From Gammaproteobacteria bacterium (lineage in GTDB: Bacteria > Pseudomonadota > Gammaproteobacteria > Steroidobacterales > Steroidobacteraceae), in the NCBI GenBank assembly GCA_011391405.1, contig JAABQQ010000216.1, forward strand, positions 25,511-89,510: a stretch of DNA of 64,000 nt, written 5' to 3'. The first letter of the stretch is position 1, and every line of letters begins with the position of its first letter. This document shows, piece after piece, positions 26,719 through 35,282 of this stretch. Below the pieces are notes generated by a model that worked only from the letters and a program-made list of their open reading frames with translations, made no database searches and was not told the origin of the DNA. Both the position numbers and the translations under genes were made by a program.

Positions 26719-29555
26719 CCCCCTGGTGGACGGACGCCCGCGCCGGCGCGGGCCGGCGGCTCGTCCAGTGGCTGCTGTTGCCGTGGCTGGCCGTGGGATT
26801 AGTCGGTGGCGCATCCGCCGCCGAAAGCCCCGCCTGGGACCGCACGATCGAGCGCATCGCGCCGTCGGTCGTCACCATCGAAATCGACCAGACCCGTGCC
26901 TTCGACACTGAGTGGAACCAGTCGAGCCAGGCGACGGGCTTCGTGGTCGACGCCGTGCGCGGCCTGATCCTGACCAACCGGCATGTGGTTACACCCGGAC
27001 CGGTGGTGGCGACCGCGGTGTTCCAGAACCGCGAGGAAGTCGAACTGCACGCCGTCTACCGCGACCCGGTGCACGATTTCGGCATCTATCGCTACGACCC
27101 GGCCAGGCTCCGGTACGTGCAGCCCGTGGCGCTGCCGCTGTATCCGGCCGGCGCGCGTGTCGGCACCGAGATCCGCGTCGTCGGCAATGACGCCGGCGAA
27201 CAGCTTTCGATCCTGGCGGGCACGCTGGCTCGGCTCGACCGCGCAGCTCCCGAATACGGCGTCGGCAAGTACAACGACTTCAATACGTTCTACGTGCAGG
27301 CTGCCTCCGGCACGTCGGGGGGCTCGTCGGGCTCGCCGGTCATCGACATCCAGGGTCGCGTCGTCGCACTGAACGCCGGCGGCAGCAGCGGGGCACAGTC
27401 CAGTTTCTACCTGCCGCTCGATCGCGTGCAGCGTGCGCTGCAATTGATCCAGCGCGGCGAGCCCGTGTCGCGTGGCACCCTGCAGACCGTCTTCAACTAC
27501 ACACCGTACGACGAACTCGTGCGTCTCGGCTTGCGGGCCGTCACGCAGGAAGCCGCACGCAAGGCGCGCCCCGACCTCACCGGCATGCTGGTGGTGGACG
27601 AAGTGCTGCCGGGCTCGCCGACCGAAGGCAAGCTGCAGCCGGGCGACATCCTCACGCACGTGAACGGCCAGCTCATCACCACGTTCCTGCCGCTCGAGGA
27701 AATTCTCGACAACTCCGTCGGCGGCAAGGTCGACATCGTCGTCGAGCGCGGCGGCGAAAAGGTCCAGCAGACGCTGCCGGTGGGCGACCTGCACGCGATC
27801 ACACCCTCGGAGTTCTTCGAGTTCGGTGATGCCGTGGTGCACACGCTCTCGTACCAGATGGCGCGACACTTCAATGCGCCCGTGAGCGGCGTGTACGTCG
27901 CCAACCCGGGTTACGTGCTGAACGCGGCGGGCGTGCCGCGCGGCGCAGTGATTTCCAGCGTGAACGGCAAGCCGGTCGCCACCATGGCAGAGTTTCGCGA
28001 CATCATCGCCGCCCTGCCGCAGGGCGCGCGCGCGGCTCTGCGCTACGCCACGCTCGATGATCCCAAGGGTTCAGAGACGCGCGTGATGCGGATGGACCGC
28101 GCCTGGTTTCCGGCGAAGGTCTGCCGTCGCGACGACAAGACCGGCCTGTGGCCGTGCGAAGAACTGGTGGCGGCCCCTGCTGCGGCAAGCGTACAACCCG
28201 CCCGCACCGATTTCGCCACCGGCAACGACAAGCGCGCGAACGAGATCGCAGCTTCGCTCGTGCTGGTGACGTTCGACATGCCGTTCTCCGTGGCCGGCAT
28301 CACCGAGCGCAACTATCACGGCACCGGCATCATCGTCGACGCCGAACGCGGGCTGGTCGTGGTCGACCGCAACACGGTGCCCGTGGCGGCGGGCGATGCG
28401 CGCCTCACGTTTGGGGGGTCGATCGAAGTGCCCGGCAAAGTCGAGTACGTGCATCCGCTGCACAACCTGTCGGTTGTCTCGTTCGACCCGAAGGCGCTCG
28501 ACGGCACGCCCATCCGGGCCGTGAAATTCGACACCCGCGAACTCGAGCCCGGCGAGGCGGTGACGGTCATCGGGCTCGGCGGCGATTCGCGGCTGCGGTC
28601 GCTGGCGACGTATGTCGCGACGATGGACGACGTGAATTTCCCTCTGTCCCGCACGCTGCAGTTCCGCGACGCCAACCTCGAAGTCGTGTCACTGGTGAAC
28701 TCCCCGTCGGATTTCGACGGCGTGATCACCGGCAAGGACGGCCGTGTCCGGGCGCTGTGGTCGAGTTTCGCCACCGAAGGCGCGCGCGACGCCGTACAAC
28801 TCAATCGCGGCATGCCGGCATCGGTCGTGCTCGAGGCCGTGGCGGCCGCACGCGACGACAAGCCGCTCTATTCGCTCGAAACGGAGTTCGAGGCGCTGCC
28901 GATCGCGGCCGCGCGCAAGCTCGGGCTGCCGGCCGAGTGGGTCGAGAAGCTGGAACAGCGCAACCCGGCGCACCGCCAGGTGCTCGCGGTCTCGAGGGTC
29001 GCGGCGGGCTCTGGCGCGGCCAGGGTGCTGCAGGAAGGCGACCTGCTGCTGGCCGTGAATGGGGTGACGCTCAACCGGTTCCGCGAAGTGGAGGAGGCGA
29101 CGCAATCGCCCCGCGTGCAGGTCACGGTGCTGCGCGACGGCGCGGAAAAGGTCGTCGACGTCGAGACCGCCGCGCTGCGGGGTGAAGACATCGATCGCCT
29201 GCTGCTCTGGGCCGGCGCCGTGATCCATGCGCCGCATCGCGCGATGACGATCCAGCGTGCGATCCCGCCCGAGGGCGTGTTCGTGGCCTATTTCGCCTAC
29301 GGTTCGCCGTCGACGCGGTATGGGTTGTTTGCCGGGCGCCGCATCGTCGAGGTGGACGGACGACCGATCGCTGACCTCGACGCGTTCATTGCCGCCGTGA
29401 GCGGCCGGCCCGATCGTTCATCGGTGCTTCTGAAGACGGTCACCTGGAATGGCTCGACTGGCGTGACGACGATGAAGCTCGACCAGAATTACTGGCCGGC
29501 GTATGACCTGCGTCGCAACTCGGCCGGCGAGTGGGAGCGCAAGGCGATTCCCTGA
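26715..29555 (+). CDS. Large secreted HtrA-like protease with active and degenerate protease units and PDZ domains (Nma111-like)
   Basis: A 946-residue exported protein from a GTG start; a signal peptide ends near residue 36 (GGASAAES). The first trypsin-like unit (about 40-250) has His in LTNRHVV, Asp in VHDFGIY and Ser in TSGGSSGSPV. PDZ-like segments follow (about 285-460). A second protease-like unit (about 510-710) aligns in layout (GIIVDAERGLVVVDRN, HNLSVVSFD, FDGVITGKDG) but lacks the catalytic triad. Further PDZ-like parts end the protein. The tandem active/inactive layout and the GGSSGSPV block recall yeast Nma111. It probably works in envelope quality control. Confidence 0.88.
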   Translation: MTPWWTDARAGAGRRLVQWLLLPWLAVGLVGGASAAESPAWDRTIERIAPSVVTIEIDQTRAFDTEWNQSSQATGFVVDAVRGLILTNRHVVTPGPVVATAVFQNREEVELHAVYRDPVHDFGIYRYDPARLRYVQPVALPLYPAGARVGTEIRVVGNDAGEQLSILAGTLARLDRAAPEYGVGKYNDFNTFYVQAASGTSGGSSGSPVIDIQGRVVALNAGGSSGAQSSFYLPLDRVQRALQLIQRGEPVSRGTLQTVFNYTPYDELVRLGLRAVTQEAARKARPDLTGMLVVDEVLPGSPTEGKLQPGDILTHVNGQLITTFLPLEEILDNSVGGKVDIVVERGGEKVQQTLPVGDLHAITPSEFFEFGDAVVHTLSYQMARHFNAPVSGVYVANPGYVLNAAGVPRGAVISSVNGKPVATMAEFRDIIAALPQGARAALRYATLDDPKGSETRVMRMDRAWFPAKVCRRDDKTGLWPCEELVAAPAAASVQPARTDFATGNDKRANEIAASLVLVTFDMPFSVAGITERNYHGTGIIVDAERGLVVVDRNTVPVAAGDARLTFGGSIEVPGKVEYVHPLHNLSVVSFDPKALDGTPIRAVKFDTRELEPGEAVTVIGLGGDSRLRSLATYVATMDDVNFPLSRTLQFRDANLEVVSLVNSPSDFDGVITGKDGRVRALWSSFATEGARDAVQLNRGMPASVVLEAVAAARDDKPLYSLETEFEALPIAAARKLGLPAEWVEKLEQRNPAHRQVLAVSRVAAGSGAARVLQEGDLLLAVNGVTLNRFREVEEATQSPRVQVTVLRDGAEKVVDVETAALRGEDIDRLLLWAGAVIHAPHRAMTIQRAIPPEGVFVAYFAYGSPSTRYGLFAGRRIVEVDGRPIADLDAFIAAVSGRPDRSSVLLKTVTWNGSTGVTTMKLDQNYWPAYDLRRNSAGEWERKAIP

Positions 29556-29603
29556 GCCTGAGCCTGCGCGGCGCCCGGTGTTTGACGCTATCATTCGCGT
29601 CCT

Positions 29604-30635
29604 ATGGTGACCGCGCGACTCCCCCAGGACGAGATCGACCAGGCCGTTGACGCCCTGCGCGAAGGCGAGGTCGTTGCTTTCCCGACCGAAACGGTCTACG
29701 GCCTCGGCGCAGACGCCTCGAATCCCGACGCCGTCCGCAAGATTTTCGAGTTGAAAGGACGTCCGGCGACGCATCCGCTGATCGTCCACATGGAGCACCC
29801 GCGCGCACTCGAGCGCTGGGCGCTCAACGTGCCGCCGGCCGCGGCTGCGCTCGCGGATAAGTTCTGGCCGGGCCCGCTGACGCTGATCCTGCGCCGTGCG
29901 CCGGCCGTCGATCTCGCCATTACGGGCGGGCAGGACACCGTCGCCGTGCGCGTGCCGGGTCATCCGGTGGCCCAGCAGCTGCTCCGCGCTTTCGGCAGTG
30001 GCATCGCGGCGCCTTCCGCCAACCGCTATGGCCGCATCAGTCCCACTCGTCTCGAGCACGTGCGCGACGAGTTCGGCGACGACGTGCGGATCGTGCTCGA
30101 CGGCGGCGACTGCAAGATCGGCCTCGAATCGACCATCGTCTCCTGCGTCGACACGGTGCCCCGCATCCTGCGGCCAGGCTCGCTCACGCTGACGCAACTG
30201 CGCACGGTGGTGCCCGATCTCCAGGCGGGTCCGGACAACGGTGCGCCCCGCGTCCCCGGCAGCGACGCCAAGCACTACGCCCCCCGCACGTCGCTCAGCA
30301 TCGTCGCGAGCCGCACGCTCGAGGACGTCGTGGGTCAGCTTACCGAGAACCGCGAGAAGATTGCGGTCCTTGCGATGCGCCCGCCGCGCGTGGCCAACAA
30401 GTACATGACGTGGATCAACGCCGGCCGTCGCGCCGACGTCTACGGCCGCGAGCTGTACGTGAACCTGCGCACGCTCGACAAGTCGGGCGCGAAGGAAATC
30501 CTGGTTGAGGAAGTGCCGGCGGGCGAAGCCTGGGATGCCGTGCGCGATCGCCTGCATCGCGCTGCCTCGGCCGAGAACGTCGTCTACGGCGATCCGGACA
30601 TCGCGGCACTGCGGGCCGACCTGGGCCAGGACTGA
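29604..30635 (+). CDS. L-threonylcarbamoyladenylate synthase, long Sua5 form
   Basis: A 343-residue enzyme that makes TC-AMP for the t6A modification of tRNAs decoding ANN codons. The YrdC/TsaC domain (about 1-200) has VAFPTETVYGLGADA, KGRPATHPLIVH and SANRYGRISPT; the linker HYAP (about 227) and a C-terminal Sua5 domain follow, so this is the two-domain Sua5 type, not the short TsaC. ATG GTG at 29604 is the likely start. Six bases separate it from the decarboxylase gene. Confidence 0.95.
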   Translation: MVTARLPQDEIDQAVDALREGEVVAFPTETVYGLGADASNPDAVRKIFELKGRPATHPLIVHMEHPRALERWALNVPPAAAALADKFWPGPLTLILRRAPAVDLAITGGQDTVAVRVPGHPVAQQLLRAFGSGIAAPSANRYGRISPTRLEHVRDEFGDDVRIVLDGGDCKIGLESTIVSCVDTVPRILRPGSLTLTQLRTVVPDLQAGPDNGAPRVPGSDAKHYAPRTSLSIVASRTLEDVVGQLTENREKIAVLAMRPPRVANKYMTWINAGRRADVYGRELYVNLRTLDKSGAKEILVEEVPAGEAWDAVRDRLHRAASAENVVYGDPDIAALRADLGQD

Positions 30636-30641
30636 CACCGC

Positions 30642-31778
30642 GTGAGCCGGGGGCCTGATTTCAAGGCGCTCATCGCGCAACACGGTTCGCCGCTGCTCCT
30701 GCTGGACTGCGCTGTCGTCCGTCGCCAGTACAAGAGCCTGCAGGCCGCGCTTCCCGGCGTGGGACTGTTCTATGCCCTGAAGCCTTTGCCGCACCCGGCG
30801 GTGGTCGCCGAGCTGCGCGATCTCGGTGGTTGTTTCGACGTGGCGACGTCGGGCGAGATCAAGCTCGTCAAGTCGGCGGGCGTTGCGCCCGAACGCTGCA
30901 TCCACACGCATCCAATCAAGACCGACGCCGAAATCCGCGCGGCGCTGCGCTTCGGCATCCGCAACTTCGTAGTCGACAATCCCGACGAGCTGCGCAAGTT
31001 CCGCAAGTACCGCAGCCGGGCGGAGGTGCTGCTGCGACTGTCGTTTCGCGATCCTACGGCGGTCGTCGACCTTTCGCGCAAGTTCGGCTGCGAGCCGGCG
31101 GCCGTCGTGACGATGCTCGAACTCGCCCGCAGCCTCGGCGTCAAGGTCCGGGGCCTGTCATTCCATGTGGGTTCGCAGGTGGCCGAGCCCAAGAAATACG
31201 TCGAGGCCATCGGGGTCTGTGCCGAGCTGATCGAGCAAGCGAGCGCGTCGGGTCTTGCGAACCTGGACCTGCTCGACATCGGTGGCGGGTTCCCCATCGC
31301 GTACGGCGGCACGATGCAGCCGATCCGCGAGTTCTGCCGTCCGATCCGGCAGGCCCTGAAGAGGCTGCCGCGCGGGGTACGCGTGATCGCCGAACCAGGA
31401 CGTTTCATTGCGGGGCCGTCCGGCACCTCGATTTCCACCGTGGTAGGCCGCGCCCAGCGCGAGGGCCGCTGGTGGTACTACCTCGATGATGGCCTGTATG
31501 GCTCCTACAACGGGCAGTTGTACGACCACGCCCGCTATCCGATCGACGTGCCGGGACGCAGGGGCCCGACCCATCCCAGCGTGCTCGCGGGGCCCACGTG
31601 CGACAGCATCGACGTCGTGCGCGAGGACATTCCGCTGCCGGAGCTGCAGATCGGCGACCTGGTCGTTGGCCGCATGATGGGCGCGTACACGGCGTGCTCG
31701 GCCACGGACTTCAACTTCATTCCGCGCGCCAGGATCGTCGCGCTCAACGCGCAGGCGAGATCACAACGTGCGGATTGA
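30642..31778 (+). CDS. Type III PLP-dependent decarboxylase, ornithine decarboxylase-like
   Basis: A 378-residue alanine-racemase-fold decarboxylase. The PLP Lys is in FYALKPLPHP (about 47). Other motifs are HVGSQ (about 176), DIGGGFP (about 209), EPGRFI (about 252) and GPTCDSID (about 324), which contains the active-site Cys and Asp of eukaryotic-type ornithine decarboxylases. Ornithine to putrescine is the most likely reaction; lysine or diaminopimelate cannot be excluded. GTG start, 6 bases after the Sua5 gene; its end overlaps comB by 11 bases. Confidence 0.88.
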   Translation: MSRGPDFKALIAQHGSPLLLLDCAVVRRQYKSLQAALPGVGLFYALKPLPHPAVVAELRDLGGCFDVATSGEIKLVKSAGVAPERCIHTHPIKTDAEIRAALRFGIRNFVVDNPDELRKFRKYRSRAEVLLRLSFRDPTAVVDLSRKFGCEPAAVVTMLELARSLGVKVRGLSFHVGSQVAEPKKYVEAIGVCAELIEQASASGLANLDLLDIGGGFPIAYGGTMQPIREFCRPIRQALKRLPRGVRVIAEPGRFIAGPSGTSISTVVGRAQREGRWWYYLDDGLYGSYNGQLYDHARYPIDVPGRRGPTHPSVLAGPTCDSIDVVREDIPLPELQIGDLVVGRMMGAYTACSATDFNFIPRARIVALNAQARSQRAD

Positions 31779-32478
31779 CGTGGTCGATCACGTGGCAGGC
31801 GCCTCCCGCGCGCGCGGCATGGCGCTCGTCATCGACGTATTCCGCGCGTTTACGGTCGCGCCACATGCGGTGGCCGCGGGTGCGAGCCGCGTGCTGCCCG
31901 TCGGTGCGATCGAAGACGCTCTTGCCTTGCGCGACGCGATGCCGGACGCAGTGCTCGTGGGTGAACGGCACGCGCGCCGGCTGCCCGGGTTCGACGCCGG
32001 CAATTCGCCGACGGAGATTCTCGCGATCGGCGTGGCGGGGCGACCCGTGATCCACACGACGCACGCGGGCACGCAAGGCCTTGTGAATGCAACCGGTGCG
32101 GACGAAGTGCTGACCGCCAGTCTGGTCAACGTGTCGGCGCTGGTGCGTTACGTGCAATCGCGGGATCCGCAATACGTCACGATCGTGCGGATGGGACACG
32201 AGGCTCGCGAGCGCTGCGCCGAGGACGATTTCTGCGCCGAGGCGCTGGTGACGCTGTTCAACGGCGGCAAGGCACCAACCACTGCCGAGGCCCGCGACCG
32301 GCTGCGCAATGCGCCTGCTGCGGTGAAGTTCTTCGACCCGGCCGCCGATTGGGCCCCCATCACTGATTTTGATTACTGCACCGAGGTGGATCGCTTCAGT
32401 TTCGTGCTGCGCCTGCGAACGGGCGCGGACGGTCGGCGCGAACTCGAGCGCATCGACGTGCCCGGAGCGACAGCGTGA
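31768..32478 (+). CDS. 2-phosphosulfolactate phosphatase family protein (ComB-like)
   Basis: A 236-residue protein from a GTG start overlapping the upstream stop. ALVIDVFRAFTVAPHAVAAGA, LVGERHARRLPGFDAGNSPTEI, THAGTQGLVNAT and EDDFCAEAL match the ComB family of Mg-dependent acid phosphatases known from coenzyme M synthesis. In bacteria without coenzyme M its substrate is unclear; no ComA or ComC homologue is in this window. Its stop overlaps the permease start (GTGA). Confidence 0.88.
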   Translation: MRIDVVDHVAGASRARGMALVIDVFRAFTVAPHAVAAGASRVLPVGAIEDALALRDAMPDAVLVGERHARRLPGFDAGNSPTEILAIGVAGRPVIHTTHAGTQGLVNATGADEVLTASLVNVSALVRYVQSRDPQYVTIVRMGHEARERCAEDDFCAEALVTLFNGGKAPTTAEARDRLRNAPAAVKFFDPAADWAPITDFDYCTEVDRFSFVLRLRTGADGRRELERIDVPGATA

Positions 32479-33758
32479 CCGAACCGCTCGCCGGGGTGGC
32501 TGGCTTCCAGCCCTTCGGTATCCCTTTCGAGTTCCTGCTGTTCGCAGCGACACTGCTCGGAGTCGCGCTGTTTCATCAGCGCACGCTCCAGGTCGCCATC
32601 ACCGGCCTGGCATCGATCGTGCTGTACAAGGTCGCCTTCGCCGGTTTCCACGAAGGCGTCGGGCTTGCGGGTCTCGTCGCACACGTCGCGGCCGAGTGGG
32701 TCGTGCTCGCGAACCTGTTCGGGCTGCTGATGGGTTTCGCGCTGCTGTCGCGACACTTCGAGGAAAGTCACGTGCCGGCGAAGCTGCCGGACTACCTGCC
32801 CGACGACTGGCGCGGCGCCTTCCTGCTGCTGGTAATCGTGTTCGTGCTGTCGAGTTTCCTCGACAACATCGCGGCCGCCCTGATCGGCGGCACCGTCGCG
32901 GCCACCGTGTTTCGGCACAAGGTTCACATCGGGTACATCGCTGCCCTGGTGGCTGCGTCCAACGCCGGCGGCGCAGGCAGCGTGGTGGGTGACACGACCA
33001 CGACCATGATGTGGATCGACGGCGTCAGCCCGCTCGACGTGCTGCATGCTTACGTGGCTGCCGGCGTCGCACTGGTCGTCTGCGGCATTCCCGCAGCGCT
33101 GCAACAGCACGCGTACTCGCCGATCGTGCAGCAGAGCAGCAAACGCATGCAGGTGGACTGGGGGCGCGTCGGCATCGTCGCGACGATCCTGTGCGCGGCC
33201 ATCACAGTCAACGTGCTGACCAATGTCCGGTTCCCCGGGTATTCAGACCGCTTTCCGTTCCTGGGTGCGGCGGTCTGGGTTGCGATTCTCGCGACGGCTG
33301 CCTGGCGCCGGCCGGACTGGTCCGTGCTGCCCGCGACGCTCAAGGGCACGACTTTCCTGCTGAGCCTGGTGCTCGCGGCATCGATGATGCCCGTCGAGCA
33401 TTTGCCCGAGGCATCGTGGCTCACGGCGCTCGGACTTGGTTTCGTGTCGGCCGTGTTCGACAACATCCCGCTCACCAAGCTCGCGCTGGAGCAGGGCGGT
33501 TACGACTGGGGCGTGCTCGCTTACGCGGTCGGCTTCGGTGGCTCGATGATCTGGTTCGGGTCGTCGGCGGGTGTCGCCATCACGAACCTCTTCCCCGACG
33601 CACGCTCGGTGGGCGGCTGGCTGCGCGGAGGCTGGCATGTCGCGGTGGCCTATGTCGTGGGGTTTGCCGCCGTCATGCTGGTCATGGGGTGGCATCCACA
33701 CGCGCCGCACAAGGGCGTCGTCAGCGAGCCTGCCGTGACGGCGCAGCCGCAGGAGTAG
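32475..33758 (+). CDS. Ion transporter superfamily permease (SLC13/NhaD-like)
   Basis: A 427-residue membrane protein with about 11 hydrophobic segments. Two pseudo-symmetric re-entrant motifs are visible: SSFLDNIAAALIGGTVAAT (about 126) with VVGDTTTTMMW (about 170), and AVFDNIPLTKLALEQG (about 320) with FGSSAGVAITNLFP (about 360). Such DN-containing loops define the ion transporter superfamily (arsenite, citrate, Na+/H+ NhaD). The cargo cannot be assigned. The GTG start overlaps the stop of the ComB-like gene. Confidence 0.82.
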   Translation: MTEPLAGVAGFQPFGIPFEFLLFAATLLGVALFHQRTLQVAITGLASIVLYKVAFAGFHEGVGLAGLVAHVAAEWVVLANLFGLLMGFALLSRHFEESHVPAKLPDYLPDDWRGAFLLLVIVFVLSSFLDNIAAALIGGTVAATVFRHKVHIGYIAALVAASNAGGAGSVVGDTTTTMMWIDGVSPLDVLHAYVAAGVALVVCGIPAALQQHAYSPIVQQSSKRMQVDWGRVGIVATILCAAITVNVLTNVRFPGYSDRFPFLGAAVWVAILATAAWRRPDWSVLPATLKGTTFLLSLVLAASMMPVEHLPEASWLTALGLGFVSAVFDNIPLTKLALEQGGYDWGVLAYAVGFGGSMIWFGSSAGVAITNLFPDARSVGGWLRGGWHVAVAYVVGFAAVMLVMGWHPHAPHKGVVSEPAVTAQPQE

Positions 33759-33765
33759 TCGGACG

Positions 33766-34377
33766 ATGATTCGCAACGTGGTGTTCGACGTCGGCAACGT
33801 GCTGGTGAAGCTGCATTACCAGCCCTTCGTCGGTTACCTGGTCAAGGCCGGCGTCGACATGTCGGACCTGCCGAGCTGGCTCAAGTCCGTCGACCTCGAG
33901 GGCCACGAGCGCGGCGACGTCCCCGGCGAAGTCCTGCTCGATCGCATCGCGAGCCTGGCCACGTATCCGCTGGATCGGGCCGAATTGCGCAGCCATTGGC
34001 TCTCGATGTTCGAACCCTGGGACGAAATGTTCACGCTCGCGTCGGGCCTGAAGGCCGATTACCGCGTCTATCTGCTCTCCAACATCGGTGACATGCACTG
34101 GGCACACCTCGATTCGCTCTACGGACTGGATACGCTGGTGCACGGTGCCTGCGCGTCGTTCAGAGTGGGCGCGGTCAAGCCGCACGTCGACATCTATCGC
34201 AAAGCCGAATCGATGTTCGAACTCGACCCGGCGGCGACTGTCTTCCTGGACGATCTGCTGCCGAACGTCGCGGGTGCGCGCGAATGCGGCTGGCAGGCGA
34301 TCCACCACATCGACGCGGGCAGCACGCGCTCGCAACTGCGGGCCCTTGGCGTGAGGCTGCCCGCACCGTTCACCTGA
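33766..34377 (+). CDS. HAD-family phosphatase (YihX-like)
   Basis: A 203-residue HAD hydrolase. Motif I is VVFDVGNVLVKL (nucleophile Asp at about 8), motif II is LLSNIG (about 104), and motif III/IV is KPHVDIYRKA..FLDDLLPNVAGARECGW (about 138-175). The FDVGNVL form is typical of YihX-like sugar phosphatases. It lies 7 bases after the permease gene, 13 before the DUF486 gene. Confidence 0.9.
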   Translation: MIRNVVFDVGNVLVKLHYQPFVGYLVKAGVDMSDLPSWLKSVDLEGHERGDVPGEVLLDRIASLATYPLDRAELRSHWLSMFEPWDEMFTLASGLKADYRVYLLSNIGDMHWAHLDSLYGLDTLVHGACASFRVGAVKPHVDIYRKAESMFELDPAATVFLDDLLPNVAGARECGWQAIHHIDAGSTRSQLRALGVRLPAPFT

Positions 34378-34390
34378 GCGAGGTTTCGTC

Positions 34391-34741
34391 ATGCATGCGT
34401 TGCCTGCGGTGCCGACGACGATCCTGCTGCTCGCGGCCTCGAACGTGTTCATGACCTTCGCCTGGTACGCACACCTGAAGAACCTGAGCGGCCGCGCCTG
34501 GTACGTGGCGGCGCTGGTGAGCTGGGGCATCGCGTTGTTCGAGTACCTGCTGCAGGTGCCGGCCAATCGCATCGGTCACACGGTGCTGACGCTGCCGCAG
34601 CTCAAGATCGTGCAGGAAGTCATCTCGCTGGCCGTGTTCGTGCCGTTCGTGTTGCTCTACATGCGGCAGCCGCTCAAGCTGGATTACCTCTGGGCGTCGC
34701 TCTGCATGCTGGGCGCCGTCTATTTCATGTTCAGGAAGTGA
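34391..34741 (+). CDS. DMT-superfamily small membrane protein (DUF486)
   Basis: A 116-residue protein with four predicted helices: LLLAASNVFMTFAWYAHLK, WYVAALVSWGIALFEYLLQVPANRIGH, LKIVQEVISLAVFVPFVLLYM and LKLDYLWASLCMLGAVYFMF. These are the DUF486 landmarks (FMTFAWYxHLK, QVPANRIG). The family belongs to the drug/metabolite transporter superfamily; no substrate is known. Its stop codon is 2 bases before the ATG of the HIT gene. Confidence 0.92.
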   Translation: MHALPAVPTTILLLAASNVFMTFAWYAHLKNLSGRAWYVAALVSWGIALFEYLLQVPANRIGHTVLTLPQLKIVQEVISLAVFVPFVLLYMRQPLKLDYLWASLCMLGAVYFMFRK

Positions 34742-34743
34742 CC

Positions 34744-35211
34744 ATGGCCGACCCGGTGAACACCCCCGCAACTGACACCGCCATCCATCGACGCGTCGAA
34801 GCGTGCCGCGCCGGCGCGGATCCCACGATGATCGCGCGGCTGCGTTCCGGCTGGGCCGTGCTCGGCGATCCACAGGTGCTGCCCGGCTATTGCCTGCTGC
34901 TGCCCGACCCCGTGGTGCCGCACCTGAACGCGCTGGAGCCGGCCCTGCAGCAGGCTTTCCTCGCCGACATGGCGCGCATCGGCCAGGCCGTGCAGGACAT
35001 CACGGACGCGGTGCGCATCAACTATGCGATCTTCGGCAACGTCGAGCCCGCGCTGCACGCGCACGTGATTCCACGCTACGAAGACGAGCCCGCCGACCTG
35101 ATCAAGGCCAACCCTTGGAGCTACGACTGGAACGCCGCGCCGCGGTTCGAGCCGCAAGCCGATGGCGACCTGCTGCTCGCGATCCGTGCCCGGCTCGAGC
35201 GCGCGCCCTGA
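34744..35211 (+). CDS. HIT-family hydrolase-like protein
   Basis: A 155-residue protein with the histidine-triad strand EPALHAHVIPRY (HxHxx, about residues 98-109) and a preceding helix QAFLADMARIGQAVQD. PGYCLLLPDPVVPHL and NYAIFGN are consistent with the HIT fold of nucleotide hydrolases/transferases. The ATG at 34744 is chosen because AGGAAG lies 5 bases upstream; a GTG two codons earlier is possible. Last gene of the plus-strand run. Confidence 0.85.
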   Translation: MADPVNTPATDTAIHRRVEACRAGADPTMIARLRSGWAVLGDPQVLPGYCLLLPDPVVPHLNALEPALQQAFLADMARIGQAVQDITDAVRINYAIFGNVEPALHAHVIPRYEDEPADLIKANPWSYDWNAAPRFEPQADGDLLLAIRARLERAP

Positions 35212-35282
35212 TAGCGTGATTTCTGCCACTTTTTCACCGTAGTGCCACTGGCTATCGGTCTCAGTTGCGCTACCCTTTTGCG

